From Neisseria weixii (GTDB taxonomy: Bacteria; Pseudomonadota; Gammaproteobacteria; Burkholderiales; Neisseriaceae): DNA of 64,000 nt. The notes under the pieces are model-generated. The model worked only from the letters and a program-made list of their open reading frames with translations, ran no database searches and was not told where the DNA came from. The DNA lies in assembly GCF_002327085.1 (NCBI RefSeq), contig NZ_CP023429.1, positions 1,054,001 to 1,118,000 on the forward strand, written 5' to 3'. Positions 55,409 to 64,000 of the stretch are shown in pieces (positions within the stretch are counted from its first letter, which is position 1; the number at the start of each line of letters is the position of its first letter). The translations under genes were made by a program, and so were the position numbers.

Positions 55409-55517
55409 TCGGACAGTAAATTGGAAAAGGCCGTCTGAAGATTTTGGTTTTCAGACGGCTTGTTTTTATAAAAGCACAATGAAACAAGGTGGTGGGTAGT
55501 GAGTGCCCACCCTACGC
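55384..55517. repeat. Nested inverted repeats around a DUS hairpin
   Basis: GCGTAGGGTGGGC (55384-55396) and GCCCACCCTACGC (55505-55517) flank a DUS hairpin (AGGCCGTCTGAA at 55428, TTCAGACGGCT to 55460). This unit separates the tpsA immunity gene from cassette 1 and replaces the 75-bp repeat used at the other joints. Confidence 0.65.
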
Positions 55518-55525
55518 TTGCTTGC

Positions 55526-56023
55526 TTAATCATAGGCTAAAGCCAACGTTTCTTCTGAATCTAATTCATTTAATAAAATTACTTTATTTATAGTATCAAT
55601 TTTCCATTCTGATATTATATCAGTCGATATATATTTCTCTCTTATGAGATTTTGATTCGCGATGATTGCTCCCAGCTCATGAATGATACAAATTTTTCCA
55701 TTTGCTAAAAAGAATAGATCAAAGAAAACGCCGTCTAATTTCAATAATTTTGATTCAAGGCTTGGTATAGAAATACAAAAAACGGAAGAATCAAATCCAA
55801 TAAATGCCTTTTGTTTGTCAGAAGAAACTAACACCTTGGGGTTAACGCCTATACTAGAAATTGCTAGGCCAATACCTAAGTTCAATTCTTTGTAGAGATT
55901 AATTAAATAACATTCATAAACCTCTTCATTTCTTTCTTGTAAAATAATATATTTATCATATTTCTTTTGTAACTCATCTTTCAACATGTTTATTAAATTG
56001 TAAGAACATTTAGCTAAAATCAT
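55526..56023 (-). CDS. TpsI immunity protein for the tpsA toxin
   Basis: 165 residues from ATG 56023, which shares one base with the tpsA stop (TAATG), so translation is coupled. AT-rich, with no signal peptide: MILAKCSYNLINMLKDEL, then YECYLINLYKELNLGIGLAI and IDTINKVILLNELDSEETLA. No family recognised. The location directly behind the toxin domain defines its role: protection of the producer and its siblings. An upstream in-frame start exists but would lie inside tpsA. Confidence 0.72.
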   Translation of the reverse strand: MILAKCSYNLINMLKDELQKKYDKYIILQERNEEVYECYLINLYKELNLGIGLAISSIGVNPKVLVSSDKQKAFIGFDSSVFCISIPSLESKLLKLDGVFFDLFFLANGKICIIHELGAIIANQNLIREKYISTDIISEWKIDTINKVILLNELDSEETLALAYD

Positions 56024-59000
56024 TATCTGTCTCCATGTGTAAAGCGGCCTGTCGGACCAAATATTTGACCTGTTATCAGTTTGTTTCCATCCCAAATAGT
56101 TTCAAACTTCACTGATCCGCGTGGTCCCATTAAAAGGGTTTCCCGCACTACTCTTCCATTTTCTTGAACTTTAACTATAGTAGAAGGATTGGTATATGCA
56201 TCTCTAAGATGCTGTGATAAATACTTACGCGTTACAGAATTATCCGGTAACCCAATGCTTTCTAATTGCCTCAACATACCGGTTGAGCGATCAATATTAT
56301 GTTGATTGCCTGTTGCTCTACCTAAAAAGTAATCTAATTTTGTTCCAATTTCGGCCTGCTGATTAATGACAGTTCTTCTATTTGGTATTGGGGATTTATT
56401 GGGAAACGACATCCCTGTCTTACCTACCGCAGCAGACTCTTTTAAACTCCCCCCGCGGCCACCTGCCGTCATTTCTGTTTGAAAGCGGGCTTCCTCAGGT
56501 GTTTTTCCATCATTAATTGCCCATTGCCGCTGAACAGCAGTAAATCCGCTATCGCCGCCATGAATAATCGGGTTGGATTTTGGCAGCCAATCCCGCTGTT
56601 CCGCACGAACAAACTCGGATTTTTCATACGGCGGAAGCGCGGATACAATGCCCTGCATTTTACTGGCAATGGTAAATAATTGGCCGCGTTCTTTACTTCC
56701 TTTCGGCAGTTTGGCGGCGGCAGCTTCCATTTTACGGCTGTCGGCTTCGTATTCGCGCTTCAAGCTGGCTAAAGCTTTTTCTTTATCGGCACCGCTCATA
56801 TTACTTTGGCGGATTTTCTGCTCTTCTTGAATAAAATACTCAATACTTCGTGCACCTGATTGCTTGGCAAGTTTATCCAGCAGTGCAATTTCCGTTTGTG
56901 AGAGCCAGCCTTTTTGTTTGGCAGTTTGGGAATGCAGCCAGTTATTCTCCACCGCATTCTGCCCCGCCACAGCACCAATCTGCGCATTTGCAGCCGAACC
57001 ACCGGCCAAACCGCCCGATACCGCACCGAAGGCAGACGACAAGTCTTTAATCAATACCTTTTCCTGCTCGCCCAGTGCGTTCGGATTGGCTGCTGCTTCG
57101 CCAAACAGGGTTTGTGTGATGGCTTTAGCCGCCAGTTCGCTGCCTGCGCCGCTGATGGCGCCCGCTTCAAAGCTGCCGCCGTTTACAACGGCCAATACGC
57201 CGCTGTTGACAGCATGGGCAAGCAGTTGCAGCCCTTCATTCGGATGGCTGCCGTTTTGGCCGAAGGTTTGGCCGATGATTTCGGCAGTGTAGGGGCTCGC
57301 GCTGTTCACCGCTGCCTGAACTTCGCTTTGGCCGCCCAGTATGCCGGTAATCAGTGTCGTACCTGCGTTTAAGGCGCGGGCTTTGCTGCCGCCGGTTTCC
57401 CATGCTTTCACATTCTCCCGTGCTTCGTTCAGACGGCCTTGTGCGGCATCAATATCGCTTTGATTGCCGCTGAAGGTTGCGCCCATCAACTCGGTTTCAG
57501 CATTGCTGAGGGCTGCTTGGGCTTTGGCCAGTTGGTTTTGGCGGTAAACCGATACGGCTGAAGCCACATCTGCCGTTGCCTTCGCCACAATCTGCTGTTT
57601 CTCCGTCATCTTGGCCAAATCGGGCAGGGCGGCAACGGCTCGGTGCGCACTGCCGCTGTCGCTGTGGATACCCAGTTCCTGTACGGTGGTGTCTTTACCG
57701 CCTATGTTCAGACGGCCTTCGCTCAGGGTGGCGTAGGTGGTACTGCCGTCGCTGCCTTTTTCGTATTGCGGCAAAGACGGGCTGAAGCCGTCGGCGGTAC
57801 CGCCGCTTAAGCCGACATTAGACGCGCTGTAGCTGCTTTGGTTTTGAATGTTTTCAAAGGTAAAGCGGTTGGCGGTCAGTTCGTTTTGCTCTTTCGGCGC
57901 GGTGGAGGCAATCGCGCCGCCTTTGAGGTGGACGCTGTCGGCGTTGATGTGATAGCCGCCGTCGCCGGCGAAGAGGCCGGATTGGACGGATACGGTGTCG
58001 CTGCTGCCCGAGGCTTTGCTTTGGCTGAAGTTGCCCGAGGCTTCCCATGCGGTGCCGAAGGATACTTGAACGCGTACGCCCGCGCCGGTCTGTTTGTTTT
58101 CCTGCTCGATATGGTCTTGAACGCTTTCGATGTTCAGACGGCCTTTGACATCGGCATCGATGCGCTTGGCGGTGGAGGTTGCCCCTTTGAGTGTGGTGTC
58201 GCCTTGGCTGGCCAATTGGATGTTGTCGGCTTTGAGGGCGGTGTGGTCGTGGGTTTGGGCGAGATAGTGGTTTTTGCCTTTGCTGCCGCCCACTTCACCA
58301 TAGGCGTACACACCGGTTTGCGCGCCCACGGAAACGCCTACGCCCACCGATGCCCCGAGGCTGCTGTTTTTGCCGTCGGCGCTTTGGGCGGATTGGCCGG
58401 ATTCGAGGATGAGGTCTTTGGCCGAATCTAAGCGCAGGGTGTCGGCGGCTGTGGCACGGGTGTGCTGCAGTCGGATACCGCCCTCGGTGGAACGGATATT
58501 GAGGTCGCCGCCGGCGTTCAACACATTGCCCTGACTGAGGCTTTGGCTTTGGTCTTGGCTGCTGTTGGCGGTTTTGAAGCCGAAGCCGACTTCTGCTTTG
58601 GCCAATGCGCCGCCGCTGCTGGCGGTGTTGTAGGCGGAATAGGCCTGTGCGCCGGCCGCCAGCGTTTGCAGTGCCTGAGTGCGGTCGTCGGCTTTGCTCT
58701 TCACCGCGCCTTCGGCGGCATTCACCAAATCAATCAGCGGCGAGGATATTTTGGCAAAGGTGCCGATTTTGACATCGCGCTCGGCTTGGTGGCTGCTGCT
58801 GAGGTTGCGGGCGGCCAATACGTCAACGCTTTTGGCGGTGATATTGAGGTCTTTTGCTGCCAATACATCGGCAACCTGCTGGGTGTAGTTGCCCTCGGCC
58901 TGAATATGGACATGACCGCCCAAACTGCCGATTTGCGATTTGACCTGCTCGACTTGCCTGCTGTTGCTGTCTTGGCGGTTTTTCATCCAACCGGCGAAGT

Positions 59001-62000
59001 GTTCGGTATCGGAAATCACCGCCGTGCCGATGCCGCTGGTGGTTTGGCGTTCGGATTGGTTTTGGCTGTTTTGGGTGGAGCGGATGTTGATGTCGCGGCC
59101 TGCAATCAGGGTAACGTCGTCTTGGGCGGCAATACTGCTGCCCAAGATGCCGATATCGGCTTTTTTCGCCTGCAATACGGCTGCGCCGCCGGCAGACAAT
59201 TGCGTGCCGGTGGCTTTGTCGAGGCTGCCTTGCGCTTCGCTGCGGTCGTTGAAGGTGCCAAACGGAATCACTTCGCGGTTATCAATGCTGAAGCCGCTGC
59301 GTTTACGCTCGCCGCTTTGGGCGGCCGTATCTCGGGCAAAGCCCAATTCGATGCTTTCCGTAGCAGAAAGCAGGGCATTGCCTTCGGCGGCGAGTTTCGC
59401 GCCTTCGCTCTTGATATTGCCGTCGGTGGCAATGATGTTCAAATCGCCTTGTGCGGATACCGAGGTCACGACTGCCTGAGTGCCTTCGCTATGGCGGCTT
59501 TCGCTGGATTTTTGGCGGCCAGCTGTGAAGACTACGGGCGTCGTTGCGGCATAAATGGCTTTACCGATGGCATCACCGCCCTGTATGGTTTTACCGACAA
59601 CAGAACCGCTGTAACCGCTGCCCTGCATATTGCGGTCGTAGCTGGCTTTGGCTGCTTCAAACGGATTCACGGTAATACTGGCCGATACGCCTGACTGCTT
59701 GGCTTCCATACGGCTGTCGCTTTGCGATGCGGTGTGCGCGGCATTGAGCGACACATTGCGGCCTTGTGGGGTCATATCGCCGCCGGTAGCCAAGACAGCA
59801 GCTTCGGTGGTCAGATTGTTGCCCGCAATAATGGCGGTGTCTCCCGTGATACTACCGACTTGGGAAACGGTGAGGCTGGTGGAAGCATCATCTTGATTGA
59901 GTTTCTGCGATGATTTACCCACACCGACGCTGAGCACACCGTCTTTAAAGCCGCCGCTCAAACCCGATCGTTTGCGCTCGTGGAACTCATGGTCGGCATA
60001 AGTGTTTTCAGCTGCGGTAATGTTCACATCATTTCCCGCCGCCAACACCGTGAGGCCGTCTGAAACCGCGTTGCTGCCGCGCATATTCAAATCCTGCCCG
60101 GCGCGAATAACGACCTCATTGCCTTCAATAGTGCTGCCCGCCGCTTCATCGTGCCGGCGGCGGTATTGGTCGAGTGAAGTTTTTTTAGAAGCGATGCTGC
60201 GCGATTTGCTGTAAACCGATTCGTCCAAGTCCAGAGTTTGGCGGCCTTCGGTGATATGGACGTTGCGGCCGGAGAGGGTAACCCTGCCTTTATCGCTGGC
60301 AATGCTGCCTTGGCGGACGGTCAAACCGTCTTTGGCGGAAAGCAGGATATCGCCCGAGGTACTGATGCTTGTACCTGCTTCGGAGGTTTGGCTGATGTGG
60401 CGGTGGTTTTTATCGCTCAATCCGCCCCGTTTGCCGTGTGACTCGAGTTTGGCGGTACCCAAACCGATGCGGCCGTCTGAAACGATTTGGGTTTGACCCT
60501 TGGCTGCTTCGTTGCGCAGGTCGGCGGCGACAAAGTCGATGCTTTCGTTGGCTTTGAGGCTTAAGAGGCCGTCTGAAGCATTGTTGACATACAAACCGGC
60601 CACACGGTCTATTTGGGTTTGGCCGTTGCGTCCGTCGCCGTGGGTGGATGTCGTGGAGGCAACGCGGATGCGGCCGGCTTCGACGGCGAGGAGGGTGTCG
60701 GCTTCAACGGTGCCGCCGTCGATGTTTACGTCTTGGCCGCGCAATTGTACTTTACCGCCTTGAACCACACCGCTGTTTTGGATATCGGTGGCGGATAAGT
60801 CCACAATCTTGCGTCCGGCCAGAGTGCCGCTGTTGACGATGCTGCCCGCGCCGTCCACTGCCAGCTTGTCGGCACTGATTAAGCCGCCGTGGGCATTGAT
60901 GTCGCCGGGTTTGACGGTGAGGTAGACTTTGGGTGCCAATACGTCAACCGTGCTGCCGTCGATTAAGGTCAGGGTTTGCGTTTCCAGCCAAACGATGTCG
61001 GCAGTAAGCCGCGCCACTTGTTCGGGCGAAAGGGCGATGCCCGGTGTGAGCTGCTGCTGGCGGGCGAAGGTGATGCCGGCTTCCATCAGGGCTTTGAACT
61101 GTTCTTCGTCGTTGGTATAACCGTCGAGGCGGCGGTAGCCGGTTAGGCGGGCGATTTGCTCGTTCACCAGTTTTTGTTCGTAATAGCCGTCGCCCAGGCG
61201 TTTGTGCATATGGCTCGGGTCGAGGTTGAGGGCGTTGAGCATATAGCCGCTGCCCAGCCATTGTTTGTCATTGGCAAAGGCCGGATCGGTTTCGACCAGA
61301 TACGACGGGTTGGCCGGGTTGACGGCATACAGGCCGGAAGTCGGCAGCTTGGTGGCGGTGTTGAGGGTTTTAACGGGCGCAGGGGTGCTGCCGCCGTGGG
61401 TAACGGCGGTTGGGTTGAGGGCGGCGGCTATTGCCAGATTTTGAAGCTTGCCGAGTGAGGCATTTTCCTGATATTTAAGCGCCGGGCTGTCAAGGTCATG
61501 GGTGAAAGGCTCGACAGGTGTGTATGCAGCATATTCTCTTTCTACACGACGGGGGCGACGCTTTCCGGAATACCAGCGTTTATCCCAAGTTGAGAGATAC
61601 TGCTGACCAATGTTTTCTAATCGACCTTGTCCTTGTGTGCCCTGATTGTTGATGTTTTCCTCCAGGCCGTCTGAATCCAAATTACCGCCAATCAATATGT
61701 GGCTGTCTGAGTTCAGCCAGTTGCTGCCAGCAGCAATCAGATTGCCGCCAATCAGAATTTCCGCCGGCTTGCTTGTTTTAATCCGCTGGCGGTATGTTTT
61801 GATATGGTAGTCCCATACATTCCAATGCTCGGCTTCAACTTGGCTGCCATCCGGGAAATGAAAGCCCGCGGTCTTTTGGTCTTTCTCACTGCGAGAATTA
61901 TCAAATGTCCCATCCCTGCCTTCACGATAACGGACAGCCTCTCCCGCTGGTGCGTATTCTTTGATTTGTCCGCTGGTTTCGGCCAGATATTCCTCCAATT

Positions 62001-64000
62001 CGAAGTGCTTGTTCAGGTTTCCCAGAGATTTCGCTGCGATTCGTGCATTTCCACCGGCTTCAATCGTGGCACTGGCATTAATCAAACGGTCAGCCATACC
62101 TTGCGCCTGATGCTGCTCATCCAAACTGCCGCCGATATTCAAACTGCCTTCGCTGGAAAGCTTCGCCTCTTCCTGATTGGTAATCTCCTTCGCCCCCACG
62201 GCCAAATGCCCGCGCGCGGCGATGGTGGCAGCTTTGGTTTCGCCGTTGGCCGTTTCTTCTTGATTCACCAGCTTATCCGCTTCAATACCGACCCAGCCGC
62301 CATACACGCGGCCGGTGCCGATGTTCAGTACGGTATTGCCGGCATCCAAAAGTGTCAGACCGTTGCTGTTGATTAAACCGCGGTTGGTCAGGTTTTGCGC
62401 TGTGAGTCGGGTGTCGCTGCCGGATTGGATGACACCGGTAGAGGTATTGTTGATGTTTTGGGCTTCGAGCAGCGCGAAACGGCCGCCTTCCAGCGTGTAG
62501 CTGTTGTTGATGCCGCCCTCGCTGCTGACGCTCAAACCTTGTCCGGCGCGGATGTCTTGTTCGGCGGTAAAGCTGTCTTTAAGATTGAGCGACAGGTTTT
62601 GATTGGCCGCCAGCCCTCCTTGTGCCGCCAGCGTTTTGGCTTGGATGTCGAGATTTTGCCCGGCCAGGATTTCACCCGAAGCATTGTTAATGTTTAAGGT
62701 TTGCTGATTACCGTCGTGGATGCGGATGTCTTTGGCTGAACTGATGAGGCCGCTTGGGTTTTCGAGGCCGTCTGAAACCTTAAGCCCGGTCATTTCGTCA
62801 CTGCGGATTTTGCCTGAGCTGTTGTCCAGACGGGCGGCTTCGGCTTTCAGACGGCCTGTGTCGATTTGGCCGTTTGGATTGAGCAGGGCTGCGGCTTTGA
62901 TACCGGCCTGTCGGTTGACGGTGAGTCGGCCGTTGCTGTTGTCCAAGGTTTGGACGGCTGCAGCCAAGCTGCCGCCGGATTGCAGGGTGCCTCGGCGGTT
63001 ATCAGTGGTTTGGTTGCGTATGGTAAGCGTTTCAGTGGCAGTTAACGAGCCTTGGCGGTTGTCCAGGGTTTGCGCAGTAATCCCGGCTTGGCGGGTGATG
63101 ATTTCGCCTTCGCGGTTGTCCAATAATGCGCCTCGGGCATTCAGGTTGCCCAAATGCAGCTTGCCGCTGTTTTCCAGGCCGTCTGAAACCTTCAGACGGC
63201 CTTCGGCCAAGGTCAGCGGTACGGCAGTCGCATCATTTTGAGTTTGGATTCGGCCTGACGCGGCGGCGGTGGTCGGTGTGGCAGGCGTGCTTGGGGCAGC
63301 ATTGCCGCCGTTGCCGGAAACATGGTCTTGGTCGGCATAAGCGATTAGACCGCTGTTGTTCAATTTGCCGGCTTCAATAGTGAGGCTTTGCAAACCGGTT
63401 TGCGCCATGTCGCCGCTGTTGTTCAGACGGCCGGTTTCGATGTCGAAACGGGCAGCCTGCAGGGTTTGGCGGTTGTCGAGGTTTTGTGTGCGGATATTCA
63501 GTTCGTCGGATGAGGTGATCAGGCCGCTGTTGCTGACTTTCGGGCTTTGAATTGCGGTTTTGCCTTGGGATGACACGGTGCCGCTGTTGTCAAACGCCGC
63601 AGCTTGAATGGCCGCATTCGCCGCCTCATTCGGGCTTTGCGTGTTGTCGGCGGCGATGATGCTGCCGCTGTTGCCGACTTTACCGTCTGCACTCAGTGTT
63701 ACGCCGCCAGCCTTGGCAAAGGCTTGGCCGGCATGATGGATGGCAGAGCCTTTGTCGGTGGAAACCAGCTTAATTTTGTTGGCATACATACCGCCCAGTT
63801 GCGCGGTGTCGATGGCCACGGCAGGAGCTGGGCGGCCGTCTGAAACTTGGGTGTGGCTGCCGTCGGCCGCTACATCGTTGCTGCCCGATACCACGCTTAA
63901 ATCTTTTGCCCATACACCGGCATTGATTTGCGCAGCGCGGGCAAGAATGCGGGTATAGTCGGCATTGGAGGTATCCAAGCCGCCACCGTTGACGGCAATG
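56023..64000 (-). CDS. tpsA: TpsA/CdiA-type exoprotein, all but the N-terminal start (runs off the right edge)
   Basis: Open from 64000 to the stop at 56023, at least 2,659 residues. Adding the 5' part seen at 1-3123 gives about 2,880. Beta-helix haemagglutinin repeats dominate (LDNRQGSLTATETLTIRN type). A backbone block (SVYRQNQLAKAQAALSNAET) and VENN motif (GQNAVENN) follow near 56950. A linker comes next (ALPPYEKSEFVRAEQRDWLP), then the C-terminal toxin with KLDYFLGRATGNQHNIDRST and VRETLLMGPRGSVKFETIWD, family not assigned. Four silent cassettes that can replace its 3' end lie downstream on the same strand. Confidence 0.93.
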   Translation of the reverse strand, partial: IAVNGGGLDTSNADYTRILARAAQINAGVWAKDLSVVSGSNDVAADGSHTQVSDGRPAPAVAIDTAQLGGMYANKIKLVSTDKGSAIHHAGQAFAKAGGVTLSADGKVGNSGSIIAADNTQSPNEAANAAIQAAAFDNSGTVSSQGKTAIQSPKVSNSGLITSSDELNIRTQNLDNRQTLQAARFDIETGRLNNSGDMAQTGLQSLTIEAGKLNNSGLIAYADQDHVSGNGGNAAPSTPATPTTAAASGRIQTQNDATAVPLTLAEGRLKVSDGLENSGKLHLGNLNARGALLDNREGEIITRQAGITAQTLDNRQGSLTATETLTIRNQTTDNRRGTLQSGGSLAAAVQTLDNSNGRLTVNRQAGIKAAALLNPNGQIDTGRLKAEAARLDNSSGKIRSDEMTGLKVSDGLENPSGLISSAKDIRIHDGNQQTLNINNASGEILAGQNLDIQAKTLAAQGGLAANQNLSLNLKDSFTAEQDIRAGQGLSVSSEGGINNSYTLEGGRFALLEAQNINNTSTGVIQSGSDTRLTAQNLTNRGLINSNGLTLLDAGNTVLNIGTGRVYGGWVGIEADKLVNQEETANGETKAATIAARGHLAVGAKEITNQEEAKLSSEGSLNIGGSLDEQHQAQGMADRLINASATIEAGGNARIAAKSLGNLNKHFELEEYLAETSGQIKEYAPAGEAVRYREGRDGTFDNSRSEKDQKTAGFHFPDGSQVEAEHWNVWDYHIKTYRQRIKTSKPAEILIGGNLIAAGSNWLNSDSHILIGGNLDSDGLEENINNQGTQGQGRLENIGQQYLSTWDKRWYSGKRRPRRVEREYAAYTPVEPFTHDLDSPALKYQENASLGKLQNLAIAAALNPTAVTHGGSTPAPVKTLNTATKLPTSGLYAVNPANPSYLVETDPAFANDKQWLGSGYMLNALNLDPSHMHKRLGDGYYEQKLVNEQIARLTGYRRLDGYTNDEEQFKALMEAGITFARQQQLTPGIALSPEQVARLTADIVWLETQTLTLIDGSTVDVLAPKVYLTVKPGDINAHGGLISADKLAVDGAGSIVNSGTLAGRKIVDLSATDIQNSGVVQGGKVQLRGQDVNIDGGTVEADTLLAVEAGRIRVASTTSTHGDGRNGQTQIDRVAGLYVNNASDGLLSLKANESIDFVAADLRNEAAKGQTQIVSDGRIGLGTAKLESHGKRGGLSDKNHRHISQTSEAGTSISTSGDILLSAKDGLTVRQGSIASDKGRVTLSGRNVHITEGRQTLDLDESVYSKSRSIASKKTSLDQYRRRHDEAAGSTIEGNEVVIRAGQDLNMRGSNAVSDGLTVLAAGNDVNITAAENTYADHEFHERKRSGLSGGFKDGVLSVGVGKSSQKLNQDDASTSLTVSQVGSITGDTAIIAGNNLTTEAAVLATGGDMTPQGRNVSLNAAHTASQSDSRMEAKQSGVSASITVNPFEAAKASYDRNMQGSGYSGSVVGKTIQGGDAIGKAIYAATTPVVFTAGRQKSSESRHSEGTQAVVTSVSAQGDLNIIATDGNIKSEGAKLAAEGNALLSATESIELGFARDTAAQSGERKRSGFSIDNREVIPFGTFNDRSEAQGSLDKATGTQLSAGGAAVLQAKKADIGILGSSIAAQDDVTLIAGRDINIRSTQNSQNQSERQTTSGIGTAVISDTEHFAGWMKNRQDSNSRQVEQVKSQIGSLGGHVHIQAEGNYTQQVADVLAAKDLNITAKSVDVLAARNLSSSHQAERDVKIGTFAKISSPLIDLVNAAEGAVKSKADDRTQALQTLAAGAQAYSAYNTASSGGALAKAEVGFGFKTANSSQDQSQSLSQGNVLNAGGDLNIRSTEGGIRLQHTRATAADTLRLDSAKDLILESGQSAQSADGKNSSLGASVGVGVSVGAQTGVYAYGEVGGSKGKNHYLAQTHDHTALKADNIQLASQGDTTLKGATSTAKRIDADVKGRLNIESVQDHIEQENKQTGAGVRVQVSFGTAWEASGNFSQSKASGSSDTVSVQSGLFAGDGGYHINADSVHLKGGAIASTAPKEQNELTANRFTFENIQNQSSYSASNVGLSGGTADGFSPSLPQYEKGSDGSTTYATLSEGRLNIGGKDTTVQELGIHSDSGSAHRAVAALPDLAKMTEKQQIVAKATADVASAVSVYRQNQLAKAQAALSNAETELMGATFSGNQSDIDAAQGRLNEARENVKAWETGGSKARALNAGTTLITGILGGQSEVQAAVNSASPYTAEIIGQTFGQNGSHPNEGLQLLAHAVNSGVLAVVNGGSFEAGAISGAGSELAAKAITQTLFGEAAANPNALGEQEKVLIKDLSSAFGAVSGGLAGGSAANAQIGAVAGQNAVENNWLHSQTAKQKGWLSQTEIALLDKLAKQSGARSIEYFIQEEQKIRQSNMSGADKEKALASLKREYEADSRKMEAAAAKLPKGSKERGQLFTIASKMQGIVSALPPYEKSEFVRAEQRDWLPKSNPIIHGGDSGFTAVQRQWAINDGKTPEEARFQTEMTAGGRGGSLKESAAVGKTGMSFPNKSPIPNRRTVINQQAEIGTKLDYFLGRATGNQHNIDRSTGMLRQLESIGLPDNSVTRKYLSQHLRDAYTNPSTIVKVQENGRVVRETLLMGPRGSVKFETIWDGNKLITGQIFGPTGRFTHGDR
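57800..59125. repeat. 1,326-bp direct repeat inside tpsA (matches 50386-51711)
   Basis: Partner of the tract in silent cassette 3; see 50386-51711. It lies upstream of the VENN boundary, so exchange here would swap the whole C-terminal region and toxin. Confidence 0.9.
61543..64000. repeat. Direct repeat, right copy (matches 1-2458)
   Basis: Appears identical to 1-2458 at an offset of 61,542 and in the same orientation. It continues to the last base of the window, so its true right end is not seen. Confidence 0.95.

Noticed and set aside
1-64000. Replication initiator, partition genes, tRNA, rRNA or CRISPR array.
   Set aside because: I looked for Rep/ParA motifs, tRNA-like cloverleafs and regularly spaced repeats and found none; the spaced repeats present are the five joint units.

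Overview
This window is accessory DNA from a Neisseria, most likely a commensal rather than N. gonorrhoeae or N. meningitidis. DNA uptake sequences with the core GCCGTCTGAA occur throughout, mostly in the AG-DUS form (AGGCCGTCTGAA). The main contents are a two-partner secretion/contact-dependent inhibition locus (tpsB, tpsA, silent tpsC cassettes with tpsI immunity genes) and a complete F-type type IV secretion system in gonococcal genetic island (GGI) order. I see no housekeeping gene, rRNA, tRNA, CRISPR array or replication initiator.

Layout. 1-4966 (minus): 5' part of tpsA and the whole tpsB transporter. 5003-5299: AT-rich, with a dif/XerCD-like site, the target type used by the GGI. 5300-6321: decayed tyrosine recombinase. 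6359-11911 (minus): DUF4400 membrane protein, TraD coupling protein, TraI relaxase, one unknown. 11912-12422: divergent control region with two near-identical 35-bp palindromic elements in opposite orientation, hairpins and TTACC motifs. 12423-28363 (plus): ltgX, OmpA-like lipoprotein, traA, L, E, K, B, dsbC, traV, C, trbI, a pilin-peptidase-like gene, traW, U, trbC, two traN-like genes, a small periplasmic protein and traF. 28400-33327: cargo (unknowns, VapBC, and an ATPase/TOPRIM-like/possible nuclease trio that may be a defence module). 33792-39058: traH, traG and a lytic transglycosylase. 39078-42972: small proteins, a YoeB/YefM pair, a SprT-like metalloprotein and a serine resolvase. 43008-45231: two broken IS elements. 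45378-55408 (minus): four silent tpsC toxin cassettes, each with its own immunity gene, separated by composite DUS-hairpin/75-bp repeat units. 55526-64000 (minus): immunity gene and nearly all of a tpsA gene.

Window structure. Bases 1-2458 appear identical to 61543-64000. The tpsA that leaves the window at position 1 is therefore the same sequence as the tpsA that occupies the right end. Either the window wraps around a circular molecule of 61,542 bp (an excised island or plasmid form), or there are two very recently homogenised tpsA loci. On the circular reading, one intact tpsB-tpsA-immunity-cassette locus encodes a TpsA of about 2,880 residues.

Sequence quality. traI, traA, traL, traC, traH, traG and several smaller genes each contain one apparent frameshift. 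Adding a single base restores each of them, usually by lengthening a homopolymer by one. This pattern fits homopolymer under-calling in a long-read assembly better than gene decay. The recombinase and the two transposases look truly broken.

How it fits together. LtgX opens the peptidoglycan, and TraA/L/E/K/B/V/C/W/U/TrbC/N/F/H/G build the envelope channel and pilus. TraI and TraD process and feed DNA. The Tps locus probably gives kin discrimination through swappable C-terminal toxins, so the element combines DNA transfer or release with interbacterial competition.
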